From an uncultured Eubacteriales bacterium (lineage in GTDB: Bacteria; Bacillota; Clostridia; Christensenellales; Aristaeellaceae), in assembly GCA_902765395.1 (NCBI GenBank), contig CACWZP010000019.1, positions 1-64,000 on the forward strand: a DNA stretch of 64,000 nt. Reading direction: 5' to 3'. The notes beneath the pieces were generated by a model. It was not told the DNA's origin, did not search any database, and worked only from the letters and a program-made list of their open reading frames with translations. A program made the translations under genes and the position numbers. Each line of letters starts with the position of its first letter. Position 1 is the first letter of the stretch. Below are positions 32,111 to 40,891 of this stretch, one piece after another.

Positions 32111-33274
32111 TCAATCGGCGATGCGGCACTCGAAGTAGCTGACGTCGTCGAGGTCGATGTCCCGGACGTCGCCGTTTTCCATCACGACCGTCTTGACGCC
32201 GACGTAGACGGCGTAGGTGCTGTAGTACTTGTTGATCGCATAGGGATAGGCGTCCTTGGCGTTCAGGTAGTGCCCCGGCTCGATGTACTTCATCATTTCC
32301 AGTTCAAAGTGGTAGAGCTCGCCGCCGTTCGGGGACAGGTTGATCTTGTTGCCGTACATGTCCGTCTGGTAGAAGCTCAGCACATAGCCGCGGATGGCCG
32401 TGTCCGGGGAGCGGTTGACCAGTTCGACCTCCAGGAAACCGTTTTCAAGCCCGAGATCCAGGGGCGTCTCCACGATGTACGATCCGGCGATCATCAGCGG
32501 CAGATAGGGCTCCACATAGTACTTCGCGCTGCTGGAGTAGAGCAGCTCCTGCATTTCGGGCGTGGCCTGGCTGCCGATGGGCAGGCCGTTCTGCTCGCAG
32601 AAGGAGCGCACCGCCGTGCAGGTGTTTCGCCCGAAGGAGCCGTCCACCTTGTCGTTCAGGTAGAACAAATCCGTCAGCCGCTGCTGTAAATCGCGCACCG
32701 CCTGGCCCTTGCTGCCCTGCTTCAGCGTCTTGAAGTCGTAAGAGGCGGGGGTGTAGGCCGGCGCGGTGCCGCCGGTGGTGGGGACATAGCCGTCGTTGCC
32801 GCCGCCGCTGGGAGCGGGGTCCGAGTCGCCCAGGTTCAACACATTCAGCGAGACGTGCTGTTCGAACAGATGCTCATAGGTATCGCTGTTCATCGCCACC
32901 AGGTCCATCTCGATCTGGCGGGGATTGCTGATGGCCGCGCCGCTGACGACGGTGTCCTCGTCGGTGGTCATGAACATGATGTCCTGATTGCCGTCGCCGT
33001 ACTCCGTGTAGGGGTCGAGGGTGACGCCCGCGCTCTTCACCGGCACGCCGTTTACCGTGGCGTTCTTCGCGCTGATCCAGATTTTGGTGTCCGTGTCGTT
33101 GGAGGCATAGACGTACAGCTGCAAAAAGGGCGGGTCGGTGCCGGAGATTTCGTAGTTCAGGGCGCGCAGCTCGATGCCGTTCTGGCTGAGCAGCGCTGTA
33201 TCCGCCATCGCGGGAAGCGACAGGGCGCAGATCGCCAGCGCCAGCGCCAGCAGCATAGCAATTCTCTTCTCCAT
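32111..33274 (-). CDS. secreted protein with a PG_binding_1-like domain
   Basis: This is a 387-residue exported protein. It has a signal peptide (1-25, ending PAMAD), an N-terminal beta domain (about 28-155), a Ser/Gly/Pro linker (about 153-175), and a peptidoglycan-binding type 1 motif (LKQGSKGQAVRDLQQRLTDL ... VDGSFGRNTCTAVRSF, about 183-225). The C-terminal part resembles cell-surface domains with Tyr and Asn. The ATG at 33274 has AAAGGAGAG at proper distance; an ATG two codons earlier touches the ribosome site. First gene of a three-gene envelope operon. Confidence 0.82.
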   Translation of the reverse strand: MEKRIAMLLALALAICALSLPAMADTALLSQNGIELRALNYEISGTDPPFLQLYVYASNDTDTKIWISAKNATVNGVPVKSAGVTLDPYTEYGDGNQDIMFMTTDEDTVVSGAAISNPRQIEMDLVAMNSDTYEHLFEQHVSLNVLNLGDSDPAPSGGGNDGYVPTTGGTAPAYTPASYDFKTLKQGSKGQAVRDLQQRLTDLFYLNDKVDGSFGRNTCTAVRSFCEQNGLPIGSQATPEMQELLYSSSAKYYVEPYLPLMIAGSYIVETPLDLGLENGFLEVELVNRSPDTAIRGYVLSFYQTDMYGNKINLSPNGGELYHFELEMMKYIEPGHYLNAKDAYPYAINKYYSTYAVYVGVKTVVMENGDVRDIDLDDVSYFECRIAD

Positions 33275-33312
33275 GGCCATCTCTCCTTTCGGATCGCTGA
33301 TTGTTTGTGTTA

Positions 33313-33341
33313 ATTATAACATCTGTTTTTAATAAAAACAA
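33313..33341 (-). promoter_or_regulatory. promoter of the 31-33 kb envelope operon
   Basis: TTGTTT and TATAAT are 17 nt apart, with TGT before the -10 hexamer. Confidence 0.72.
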
Positions 33342-33343
33342 CG

Positions 33344-33411
33344 AGCGAGCCGGGAATCACCGGTTTTGTCACGCTTTCGGTCGTGACAAAGATGGTAACT
33401 CCCGGCTCGCC
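33344..33411. repeat. large two-level hairpin
   Basis: The outer arms are GCGAGCCGGGA and TCCCGGCTCGC; inner arms are TTTGTCACG and CGTGACAAA around a 7-nt loop. It lies past the 3' end of the phospholipase D gene and may act as its terminator, although no long T-run follows. Confidence 0.6.
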
Positions 33412-33448
33412 CGTGAAGCGGGACGGCCCTGCGTCGCGGGAACCGCGG

Positions 33449-34903
33449 CTACACCATGCACCTGAACAGCTGCATCACGCCGCCGATGACGCGCATCATC
33501 AGCTTCCTGCCAAACGACAGCGGCGGGATCTTAAGCCCGTCCGGCACCTCGGAGGTCTCCTCGTCGATCACCCTGCGGCTGTCCGCGTGCAGCGCCTCCA
33601 TGTGGCTTCGCAGCAGCGCGTTGACCTCCTCGCCACGGATCACCAGCATCAGCTCCGTGTCCACATAGGTGCTGCGCATGTCCAGGTTGAAGGAGCCGAT
33701 CACCGACAGGCAGTCGTCGATGGCCAGGGACTTGCCGTGGTAGGAATCGCCCCCGGCGTACTCCAGCAGATGCATCCCCGTGGCGATCACCTCGCCCCGG
33801 TGGTACAGGTAGTCGCCGCTGGCCACCACGTTGGCGCCGTTCTCCACGGCGTTGATCATCAGCGTGACGGGCACCTTTTCGGCGATTTCGGCGAGGCTCT
33901 TTCGCATATACTCGTTCAGCACGGCATAGGGGCTGTGCAGGATCACATCCTCCCTTGCCCGCCCCGTCAGCGCGCACAGCGTGGCGAACACCACCGGCTG
34001 CTTGGCGTCGGTGTTGATGGGGTTCGACACCAGCCACACGCCCTTGGTGGGCAGGGTCATGGCCTCGTAGTCGGCCGGTGCGAATAGCCCCGGCATCGAT
34101 TCGGACAGCGCCGTATACCGCGCCCGCAGGCTCTCCAGCACGTCGTCCCGCTTCGCGTCGTCGATGGCCCAGCTGCGAGGCGCTTCGGAGGCGGCCCAGA
34201 TGGTCTCGAAGTAGTCCCGCACCTGAAGAAGCGAACTCTCCCCGCCGGCGGTCGCGCCGTGGGCCGTGTTGTACACCAGCGCCTCCCGGTCGTTGCTGTA
34301 GGTGCCGGAGGGGGAGACGTATTCGCCCAGGAAGTGGTCGAACATGTTGCGCCCGCCCAGTATGTAGCCGAAGTCGTCCACGATCACATACTTGTCGTGC
34401 ATGCGACCCATGTGCCGCCAGGGCAGGAAGAGGGAGGGCGGGTTGTAGAACCGGATATCCACGTTCTCATGGGCGTTGAAGGCCCTGAACAGGTCGCTGC
34501 GCTTCACGGTGGCCAGGCCCGTCATGCCGTCGATCAGCATCCGCACCTTCACGCCCGCGTCCGCCCGCTCCAGCGCTGCGCACAGGATGTCCCGGGCGCT
34601 CTCGCTGTCCCGGGTGTCATAGGTGGTGATGACGATCTCCTCCCGGGCCTGGTGGATCAGCCGCAGCCGCTCGTTCAGCGCCTGGCCGCGCTTTTCCAGT
34701 ATGGTCGCCCGGTCGGGGCTGTCCGCGTCCGCCTGCATATCCTCCGCCCGGGCTTCGATGACCGCGGCGTTCTCAGCCGACAGCTCCGGCAGGCGGGCGA
34801 ACGGCGCGAAGCCGCCCACCACCTGGAACAGCACCAGGGCGAGGATCAACAGCAGTATGGTGCGGAGAATGTGCCGCCTGCGTTTCCCTTGTCGTCTGGG
34901 CAT
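33449..34903 (-). CDS. phospholipase D/cardiolipin synthase-like protein
   Basis: This is a 484-residue protein with one N-terminal membrane segment (about 13-33) after a very basic start, then two PLD domains with HKD motifs MHDKYVIVDD (about 180) and YHGKSLAIDD (about 400), each followed by GG/GSxN. It probably transfers phosphatidyl groups on the outer membrane face, but cardiolipin synthesis is not proved by sequence. GAGGAGG lies 9 nt before the ATG at 34903. It follows rluF by 14 nt and is probably cotranscribed. Confidence 0.87.
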   Translation of the reverse strand: MPRRQGKRRRHILRTILLLILALVLFQVVGGFAPFARLPELSAENAAVIEARAEDMQADADSPDRATILEKRGQALNERLRLIHQAREEIVITTYDTRDSESARDILCAALERADAGVKVRMLIDGMTGLATVKRSDLFRAFNAHENVDIRFYNPPSLFLPWRHMGRMHDKYVIVDDFGYILGGRNMFDHFLGEYVSPSGTYSNDREALVYNTAHGATAGGESSLLQVRDYFETIWAASEAPRSWAIDDAKRDDVLESLRARYTALSESMPGLFAPADYEAMTLPTKGVWLVSNPINTDAKQPVVFATLCALTGRAREDVILHSPYAVLNEYMRKSLAEIAEKVPVTLMINAVENGANVVASGDYLYHRGEVIATGMHLLEYAGGDSYHGKSLAIDDCLSVIGSFNLDMRSTYVDTELMLVIRGEEVNALLRSHMEALHADSRRVIDEETSEVPDGLKIPPLSFGRKLMMRVIGGVMQLFRCMV

Positions 34904-34917
34904 CGGTTCGCGCCTCC

Positions 34918-35628
34918 TCAATCCAGCGCCGCCATCAGCGCGTCCAGCTCGTCCTTCGTCAGCTCCCGCCATTGGCCGGGCTGGAGCCTGCCCAGGCGCA
35001 GGTTCATGATGCGCACCCGGCGCAGGTGGGTGACGTTGGCGCCCAGGGCCTCGCACATCCGGCGGATCTGGCGGTTCAGCCCCTGCACCAGCACGATGTT
35101 GAAGCTCCTTTCGCCGGTGCGGCGCAGCTTGCAGGGCAGGGTGACGGTGTCCAGTATGGGCACGCCCGCCATCATCTTTTTCGCAAACTCGGCGGTGACG
35201 GGCCGGTCGATGGTCACCTCGTACTCCTTCTCGTGCCCCCCGGCAGCGCGGAGCATCCGGTTCACGATCTCGCCGTCGCTGGTGAGCAGCAGCAGACCCT
35301 CGCTGTCCTTGTCCAGCCGGCCCACGGGGAAGATGCGCACGGGATGGCCCACGTAGTCCACCACGTTCATGGGCTCGCGGGGGTCGGCGGTGCAGACGAT
35401 GCCCCGGGGCTTGTTCAGCAGGATGTACACCTTCTCGCCCTCGCCGGACAGCGGCTTTCCGTCCACGGTGACCGCCATTCCCGGCAGCACCCGGTCGCCC
35501 AGCGCGCCCGCGCGCCCGTCGATTTTCACCCGGCCCTCCTCGATCAGCCGGTCCGCCTCCCGCCGGGAGCAGTAGCCGCTCTCGGCCATGTATTTGTTCA
35601 GCCGAACGCCCGGCTGCTTGTTCTCCAT
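34918..35628 (-). CDS. rluF: 23S rRNA pseudouridine synthase (RluF-like)
   Basis: This is a 236-residue RluB/E/F-type pseudouridine synthase: S4 RNA-binding domain at the N-terminus (VRLNKYMAESGYCSRREADRL..., about 7-60), then the catalytic domain with the essential Asp in GRLDKDSEGLLLLT, followed by HEKEYEVTIDRP and GLNRQIRRMCEALG. The RIMNLRLG and HEKEY details resemble E. coli RluF (U2604), but that assignment is from memory. GGAGG lies 6 nt before the ATG. First gene of the rluF-PLD pair. Confidence 0.88.
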   Translation of the reverse strand: MENKQPGVRLNKYMAESGYCSRREADRLIEEGRVKIDGRAGALGDRVLPGMAVTVDGKPLSGEGEKVYILLNKPRGIVCTADPREPMNVVDYVGHPVRIFPVGRLDKDSEGLLLLTSDGEIVNRMLRAAGGHEKEYEVTIDRPVTAEFAKKMMAGVPILDTVTLPCKLRRTGERSFNIVLVQGLNRQIRRMCEALGANVTHLRRVRIMNLRLGRLQPGQWRELTKDELDALMAALD

Positions 35629-35658
35629 ATCGCGCCTCCGAAGTGTGTTTTCTTTAGT

Positions 35659-35667
35659 ATTATAGCA
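35659..35667 (-). promoter_or_regulatory. extended -10 promoter of rluF
   Basis: TGC-TATAAT lies 31 nt upstream of the start. The -35 region is poor. Confidence 0.6.
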
Positions 35668-35704
35668 CAATCAAGGGCGCAAGGAAAGGCCCACACGCAA
35701 GCCA

Positions 35705-35730
35705 AAGGCCTTCCCCATGGGGAAGGCCTT
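35705..35730 (-). terminator. palindromic terminator-like hairpin after the VWA gene
   Basis: A 26-bp perfect palindrome (AAGGCCTTCCCC / GGGGAAGGCCTT around AT) lies 15 nt past the stop. Only TTT follows on the minus strand. Confidence 0.65.
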
Positions 35731-35745
35731 CAATGTGTCGATCCC

Positions 35746-37419
35746 TTACTCCTCCAGCGCCTGGGCCCGCTGGGCGATCTTCACCAGGGAGAAGAACTCC
35801 TCGCGGTATGCGTCGCTGAGGGGCGCCTGCTTCAAAAGCTCCATCACGGTCTCGTAGCTGGCGTCGCCCCTGTGCTCGCTGTCGTTGAGGATCATGCCGA
35901 ACTCGGCCACGGCGGAGGCGAACAGGAAGTCGCCAGAGGGCTGCTCCGCGAAGGCGTCCTCGCCGATGACGGTGGTCTCGAGAACGCTCTCGTCGTCGCC
36001 AGGCTCCTTGTAGCGGGTGGAGAGCGTGGCCCACTCGCCGCTCTGGCCGGCCTCGGTCAGGGTGCTGTCCTGATACTTCAGGCCGCTCTGCGCGCCGTCC
36101 TCGCCGGCGGGCACCAGCTCGTACAGCACGGTCACGCAGGCCCCCGCGCCCACCTCGCCGGCGTCCTTGGTGTCGTCCTCGAAGTCCTGGTTCTCCAGCG
36201 CCCGGTTCTCATAGCCGATCTGCCGCCAGGCGGAGACCTTCGCCGGGTTGAACTCGATCTGGAACTTCACGTCGTCGGCCACGCTGTACAGCGTCTGGGT
36301 CAGCTCCTCGCACAGCACCTTGCGGGCCTCGAGGATGGAGTCGATGTAGTAGTAGTTGCCGTTGCCGTCGTCGGCCAGGGTCTCCATCTTGGTGTCCTTG
36401 TAATTGCCCTCGCCAAAGCCCAGCACGGACAGGTAGATGCCGGCCTCCTTCTTCCTGGAAACGTAGTCGTGCAGGTCGCTCTCGCTGGTCATGCCCACGT
36501 TCAGGTCGCCGTCGGAGCACATTATCACGCGGTTGTTCCCCTTGGGCCGCAGGTACTTCTGGGCGATCTCATAGGCCTGCTCCAGGCCGCGCTCGCCGTT
36601 GGTGGAGCCGTCGGCGTACAGCGCGTCGATGGCGCTCATCAGCTTCGCCTTGTCCTTCACGGGGCTGGCGCCCTCGATCAGCACGTCCTCGCCGCTGGCG
36701 TAGGTGACGATGGACACGGTGTCCGCGTCGGTCAGCTCGTCCAGCAGCATGGTCAGCGCCTTCTTTACCAGGCCCAGCTTGTTTTCATAGGCCATGGAGC
36801 CGGACACGTCCACCAGGAACACCAGGTTGCTGCCGCCCTCGGCGGCCTCGGGGGCGTCCGCCGCCCGCACGCCCAGCAGGAGCAGCGTGTTCTCACCGTT
36901 CCAGGGGCACTTCGCCAGCTGGGCCGTCACGCCGAACTTGCTGCCGTCCTGGGGGGCGGGGTAGTCGTAGCGGAAGTAGTTCAGCATCTCCTCCACCCGC
37001 ACCGCGCCGGAGGGGATCTCGCCGGCGTACCAGCCGTCGTTCAGCATCCGGCGCAGGTTGCAGTAGGACGCGGTGTCCACGTCGGCGGAGAAGGTGGACA
37101 GCGGGTCGGTGGCCACCTTGCGGAAGCCGTTTTCCGCGATTGCGGCGTATTCCTCGGTGTTGAACTCCTCGTAAGCGTCGTAGTAGGCGCCGCCCGCGGC
37201 CATCATGGGCATCGCCCACTCCTCGGTCTCCGCGGCGTACAGTCCGTCGTCCATGGCCTCGTACAGCGGTTCGCTGGTGCTCACCGGCTGGGGCGCGTTC
37301 TTGTTCTCGGTGCCGCGGTAGCCGCCGTACATGGTCATCAGGAACATCGGCAGCGCGCAACCGGCCAGCAGGCAGGCCGTCACCGCCAGCGCCGCGATCA
37401 ACAATACCTTCTTCTTCAT
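35746..37419 (-). CDS. VWA-domain lipoprotein (YfbK-like)
   Basis: This is a 557-residue surface lipoprotein: the lipobox LLAGC (Cys22) follows a short hydrophobic stretch. A VWF-type N-terminal domain (about 70-185: STFSADVDTASY, RVEEMLNYFRYDYP) precedes the VWA domain (about 200-390), whose MIDAS loop is DVSGSM with later Thr and Asp, and then a DUF3520-type C-terminal region (RALENQDFEDDT...). It should bind divalent cations and a protein or cell-wall ligand. GGGAGGG precedes the ATG. A strong hairpin (37505-37537) stands in the leader. Confidence 0.88.
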   Translation of the reverse strand: MKKKVLLIAALAVTACLLAGCALPMFLMTMYGGYRGTENKNAPQPVSTSEPLYEAMDDGLYAAETEEWAMPMMAAGGAYYDAYEEFNTEEYAAIAENGFRKVATDPLSTFSADVDTASYCNLRRMLNDGWYAGEIPSGAVRVEEMLNYFRYDYPAPQDGSKFGVTAQLAKCPWNGENTLLLLGVRAADAPEAAEGGSNLVFLVDVSGSMAYENKLGLVKKALTMLLDELTDADTVSIVTYASGEDVLIEGASPVKDKAKLMSAIDALYADGSTNGERGLEQAYEIAQKYLRPKGNNRVIMCSDGDLNVGMTSESDLHDYVSRKKEAGIYLSVLGFGEGNYKDTKMETLADDGNGNYYYIDSILEARKVLCEELTQTLYSVADDVKFQIEFNPAKVSAWRQIGYENRALENQDFEDDTKDAGEVGAGACVTVLYELVPAGEDGAQSGLKYQDSTLTEAGQSGEWATLSTRYKEPGDDESVLETTVIGEDAFAEQPSGDFLFASAVAEFGMILNDSEHRGDASYETVMELLKQAPLSDAYREEFFSLVKIAQRAQALEE

Positions 37420-37504
37420 GGTTTTTCCCTCCCGTGTGTTTGTTGTTGCCCTTTGGACGGGAGCAGCTGGGGAAAGGTTCCAGAGAAATGGAAAATTCTG
37501 GCGG

Positions 37505-37537
37505 AGAAAAAACCGGCCTCCCGCGAGGGGAGGCCGG
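37505..37537 (-). terminator. intrinsic terminator-type hairpin in the leader of the VWA gene
   Basis: CCGGCCTCCC / GGGAGGCCGG with a 5-nt loop is followed by TTTTTT on the minus strand, 86 nt upstream of the VWA start. No gene on that strand ends nearby, so it may attenuate the VWA transcript. A near-identical hairpin lies at 52565-52587. Confidence 0.65.
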
Positions 37538-37611
37538 AGGGCTTGAGCGGAATTGTGCGGCTGGAGCGTTTCGAGGGAAATGTGTTGTGAGAACCGTTCC
37601 CGCGACACAGG

Positions 37612-37702
37612 TTCTTCGCTTTGCGCAGAATGACGACAAAACGCCGTGCTGTCATTCTGAGCGGAGCATTGCAGTATGCAATGCGCAGTCGAAGAATCTG
37701 TA
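37612..37702. repeat. palindromic element with a secondary insertion
   Basis: The left arm ttcttcgctttgcgcagaatgac (37612-37634) pairs with a right arm beginning gtcattctgagcggagc (about 37651) and ending gcgcagtcgaagaa. The right arm is interrupted by an extra palindrome, GCATTGCA / TGCAATGC, at about 37666-37684. It shares its architecture with 6537-6604. It lies in the 432-bp gap between the VWA gene and rlmI. Confidence 0.6.
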
Positions 37703-37851
37703 CATACAATCTCGATAGCCGTCCCTCAATACCTTGGAAGCTCTGAATTTCCCCCCCCCGTTGCCGCTCCCTCGTTCTTGTGCTCCATACCAACCAGAAT
37801 TTACACTCATATGCTATGATAACCCCATCAAACACAGAGAGGATCATCAGC

Positions 37852-39021
37852 ATGGCAACCATCACGCTGCGCAAGACCCGGGAGACCCGGGTGCGCGGGG
37901 GACATCCCTGGATCTACGCGTCGGAGATCGAGAAGGTGGAGGGCGCGTTTGAAAACGGCGACATCGTGGACGTGAACGACTTCCGCGGCAAGTTCATCGG
38001 CCGGGGCTTCTACAACCCCGCCAGCCAGATCTCCCTGCGCATACTCACCCGCAACGACGAGAAATGCGACCGGGCCTTCTTTGAAAAGCGCGTGCGGGAC
38101 GCCTGGGAGTACCGCAAGCTGCTGTGCGACCCCATGAGCTGCCGCCTGATCTATTCGGAATCCGACTTCCTGCCCGGGCTGGTGGTGGACAAGTTCGGGG
38201 ACATTCTGGTGCTGCAATCCCTGAGCCTGGGCATCGAGCGCATCAAGGACATGCTTTGCGACATCCTGATGGAGGTGGTCAAGCCCGCCGGCATCTGGGA
38301 GCGCAGCGACGTGCCCGTGCGCCGGCTGGAGGGACTGGAGCAGACCACGGGGCTGCTGCGGGGCGAGGTACCGGACGAGGCGGACATGGTGGAAAACGGC
38401 ATCCACTTCCTGGTGGACGTGAAGCACGGCCAGAAGACCGGCTTTTTCCTGGACCAGAAGCAGAACCGGGCCGCCATCGCGCCGCTGTGCAAAGATGCCC
38501 GGGTGCTGGACTGCTTCTGCCACAACGGCTCCTTCTCCCTCCACGCGGCGAAGTACGGCGCCAGGAGCGTGCTGGGCGTGGACATCTCCGAGGAGGCCCT
38601 GGAGGTGGCCCGCCGGAACGCGGCGATCAACGGCTTCACCAACGTGACCTTCCGGGCCGCCAACTGCTTCGACCTGCTGCGGGAGCAGACCGACGCGGGG
38701 GAGCAGTACGACCTGGTGATCCTGGACCCGCCGGCCTTCACCAAGAACAAGGCCGCGGTGCAGAGCGCCATCCGCGGCTACAAGGAGATCAACCTGCGGG
38801 GCCTGAAGCTGGTGCGCCCCGGCGGCTTCCTGGTCACCTGCTCCTGCAGCCAGCACGTGCTGCCGGAGATGTTCCAGGACGTGATCAACCAGGCCGCCCG
38901 GGACGCGAAGAAACGCATCCGCCTGGTGGAGTACCGCACCCAGGGCTATGACCATCCGATCCTGCCCCAGAGCGTTGAGACCAGGTACCTCAAGACCATG
39001 ATTCTACAGGTGATGGAGTGA
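37852..39021 (+). CDS. rlmI: 23S rRNA (cytosine-C5)-methyltransferase, RlmI family
   Basis: This is a 389-residue class I SAM methyltransferase of the RlmI/YccW family, expected to make m5C in 23S rRNA. It has an N-terminal PUA domain (about 1-75, with GHPWIYASEI), a middle domain ending in GIHFLVDVKHGQKTGFFLDQ, a SAM loop region VLDCFCHNGSFSLHAA, and the catalytic DPPAFTKNK motif with the second Cys region TCSCSQHV. GAGAGGA lies 8 nt before the ATG at 37852. An extended -10 (TGC-TATGAT, 37812-37820) is the likely promoter. It is followed by a damaged nuclease gene. Confidence 0.93.
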   Translation: MATITLRKTRETRVRGGHPWIYASEIEKVEGAFENGDIVDVNDFRGKFIGRGFYNPASQISLRILTRNDEKCDRAFFEKRVRDAWEYRKLLCDPMSCRLIYSESDFLPGLVVDKFGDILVLQSLSLGIERIKDMLCDILMEVVKPAGIWERSDVPVRRLEGLEQTTGLLRGEVPDEADMVENGIHFLVDVKHGQKTGFFLDQKQNRAAIAPLCKDARVLDCFCHNGSFSLHAAKYGARSVLGVDISEEALEVARRNAAINGFTNVTFRAANCFDLLREQTDAGEQYDLVILDPPAFTKNKAAVQSAIRGYKEINLRGLKLVRPGGFLVTCSCSQHVLPEMFQDVINQAARDAKKRIRLVEYRTQGYDHPILPQSVETRYLKTMILQVME

Positions 39022-39118
39022 GCGGGACATGAACGGCGCGGACGTGAAGAACCGGAGCAAGCACTTTGATTCCATCGAGGCGTTTTACCACGCGACCTAA
39101 GGCAGCCTGGAGGCTCTG

Positions 39119-39916
39119 GTGGACGAGCTGGCCCGGATCGTGGAAACGAAGGACAGGCCGGTGACCTGCGGCCAGCGCGACGCTTGGCGGAATTCCCTGC
39201 CCGATCTGGCGAAGCTGCTGCGGGACCCCATGGGGTATCTGCGCGACACCGTCGGGGAGCAGACCCGCCTGGTCGATGAGCTGCGGCGGTTCGCCGTCCC
39301 CGGGGACCTGGCGCGGGCGCTGAAATACAGCAGCGTGAAGCAGCTGCGCCAGACGCTGGAGGCTGCGGCGCACAGCCTGGAGGCGCAGCGGGACAGCCTG
39401 GCCGAGTGGCTGGTGAAGAACGGGGACGCGCCCATCCGCTTTCCGGAGGATCTGCAGATCGAGCTGGAACAGCCGCTGCAGGTGTACGGCAGCTGCAAGC
39501 GCGTGGACGCGCTGCTGTGGCGCAGGCAGGAAGACGGCAAGGTGATCTATGTGGTGATGGAGCTGAAGCAGTGGACGGAGGACAACATCATCGTCGACTT
39601 CGACCGCACCGAGGTGCGCATCAAGAGCGAGGAGAACCGGCCCCTCGACCACCCCGTGAAGCAGGCGCTGGAATACGCGGCCATGCTGCCCGGCAAGGCC
39701 ATCTGCGGCCATGCCGTGGAGCCGGAGAGCGCCATCCACGCCTGCGCCTACCTGCACAACCAGCTCTATGAGGGCAGCCAGCTCTACGACGCCGGCTTCA
39801 GGAAGCAGATCTGCGAAGTGAACGGCAGGGAAGATAAAAAACGCTTCAAGCTGTTCAGCCGCGGCCACTGCAACGCGCTGATCAAGCAGCTGGATCTTTG
39901 GCTGAACGCCCGATGA
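39119..39916 (+). CDS. PD-(D/E)XK nuclease-like protein, N-terminus cut by a nonsense codon
   Basis: The 265 readable residues look like the nuclease half of DUF2075-type nuclease-helicase proteins: QRDAWRNSLPDLAKLL, then RVDALLW ... IYVVMELKQW (Asp and Glu-x-Lys of a PD-ExK site), and CAYLHNQLY. The helicase half is absent; the frame ends at 39916. In the same frame, an ATG at 39029 encodes 23 family-like residues (SIEAFYHAT) and then a TAA at 39098-39100, which looks like a Tyr codon changed to stop. A GGAGG five bases before the GTG at 39119 could allow re-initiation, so a shortened protein may still be made. Confidence 0.65.
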   Translation: MDELARIVETKDRPVTCGQRDAWRNSLPDLAKLLRDPMGYLRDTVGEQTRLVDELRRFAVPGDLARALKYSSVKQLRQTLEAAAHSLEAQRDSLAEWLVKNGDAPIRFPEDLQIELEQPLQVYGSCKRVDALLWRRQEDGKVIYVVMELKQWTEDNIIVDFDRTEVRIKSEENRPLDHPVKQALEYAAMLPGKAICGHAVEPESAIHACAYLHNQLYEGSQLYDAGFRKQICEVNGREDKKRFKLFSRGHCNALIKQLDLWLNAR

Positions 39917-39941
39917 CCCTGCCCCTCCGAGGTGAACCCAT

Positions 39942-40697
39942 ATGCCATTGAACCGCGACTTTCCCCTGATGGAATACGACCCCAATCCCCGCGCGGTGCT
40001 GGAGCCGGGGCACGACGCGCCGGGCCTGCGCCTGCCGGAGAGCTGCGCCTTTCCCTTCCTGGGGGACACCGTCCACGACTATGCCCGCGAGCACGGCCTG
40101 AGCGTGCTGGGCGAGTGCGTGACCATCACCAAGCGCTATCCGGTCTATCAGGTTTCCGATCGCGTCTGCCTGTGCGAGGCCCCCATGGGCGCGCCGGCGG
40201 CCGCCTGCGTGATGGACTGGCTGATCGCCTGCGGCGTGAGGCGCGTCGTGGCGGCGGGTTCCTGCGGGGCGCTGATCGACCTGCCGGAGAACGCCTTCGT
40301 GCTGCCGCGGCGCGCGCTGCGGGACGAGGGCACGTCCTTTCACTACCTGCCCGCCGCCCGCTGGATCGACTTGGACGCCGACGTGCGCGGGCGGATCGAG
40401 CGGGTGCTGGCCGCCGAGGACCTGCCCTACATCGAAACCGATACCTGGACCACCGATGCCATCCACCGGGAGACACGGGACAAGATCGCCAGCCGCCGGG
40501 CCGAGGGCTGCGGCGTGGTGGAGATGGAGTGCGCGGCGCTGGCCGCCGTGGCCAGGTTCCGCGGCGCGAAATTCGGCCAGTTCCTCTATACCGCAGACAC
40601 CCTGGCCGACGCGGAGGCCTACGACGAGCGGGATTGGGGTACGGATTCGCTGGCCCCGGCGCTTCGGCTGTGTCTGAAGATTGCTTCGGAGATTTAA
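39942..40697 (+). CDS. purine/uridine nucleoside phosphorylase family protein
   Basis: This is a 251-residue PNP_UDP_1 enzyme that splits nucleosides with phosphate. It shows the glycine-rich phosphate/ribose loops (APMGAPAAACVMDW; VAAGSCGALI, about 104-113) and the substrate glutamate motif VVEMECAALAAVA (about 192-204), typical of uridine and purine nucleoside phosphorylases. Exact nucleoside not decided. GAGGTG precedes the ATG by 7 nt. It follows the damaged nuclease gene by 25 nt and may be cotranscribed from the rlmI promoter. Confidence 0.88.
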   Translation: MPLNRDFPLMEYDPNPRAVLEPGHDAPGLRLPESCAFPFLGDTVHDYAREHGLSVLGECVTITKRYPVYQVSDRVCLCEAPMGAPAAACVMDWLIACGVRRVVAAGSCGALIDLPENAFVLPRRALRDEGTSFHYLPAARWIDLDADVRGRIERVLAAEDLPYIETDTWTTDAIHRETRDKIASRRAEGCGVVEMECAALAAVARFRGAKFGQFLYTADTLADAEAYDERDWGTDSLAPALRLCLKIASEI

Positions 40698-40710
40698 ATG
40701 GAGATTCACG

Positions 40711-40804
40711 AATGAGATTAGGGGACGGTTCCTCATCTCATTTTTGAAATAAACCGGGGTGCTTTACTTTGTGAGATAAGGAACCGTCCCCTTATCTCAT
40801 TTTT
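40711..40804. repeat. twin-hairpin GGGGACGGTTCC repeat element, left copy
   Basis: The first hairpin (gagattaggggacggttcctcatctc, centre ggggacggttcc) and second hairpin (tgagataaggaaccgtccccttatctca) are inverted copies of each other, separated by about 32 nt. The element ends in TTTTT. The same design recurs at 41771-41857. Confidence 0.8.
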
Positions 40805-40891
40805 AGGAATCGATGGATGTGTTTACCCAAAATATCAAGCCTGTTGCGAAAAAGCGTGTTAATATGGACCCACGGTACCGGAATCAATTGA

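Noticed and set aside
37780-37851. Upstream start for rlmI
   Set aside because: The 24 extra codons contain the probable -10 and are unlike the PUA domain start; the ATG at 37852 has a proper ribosome site.
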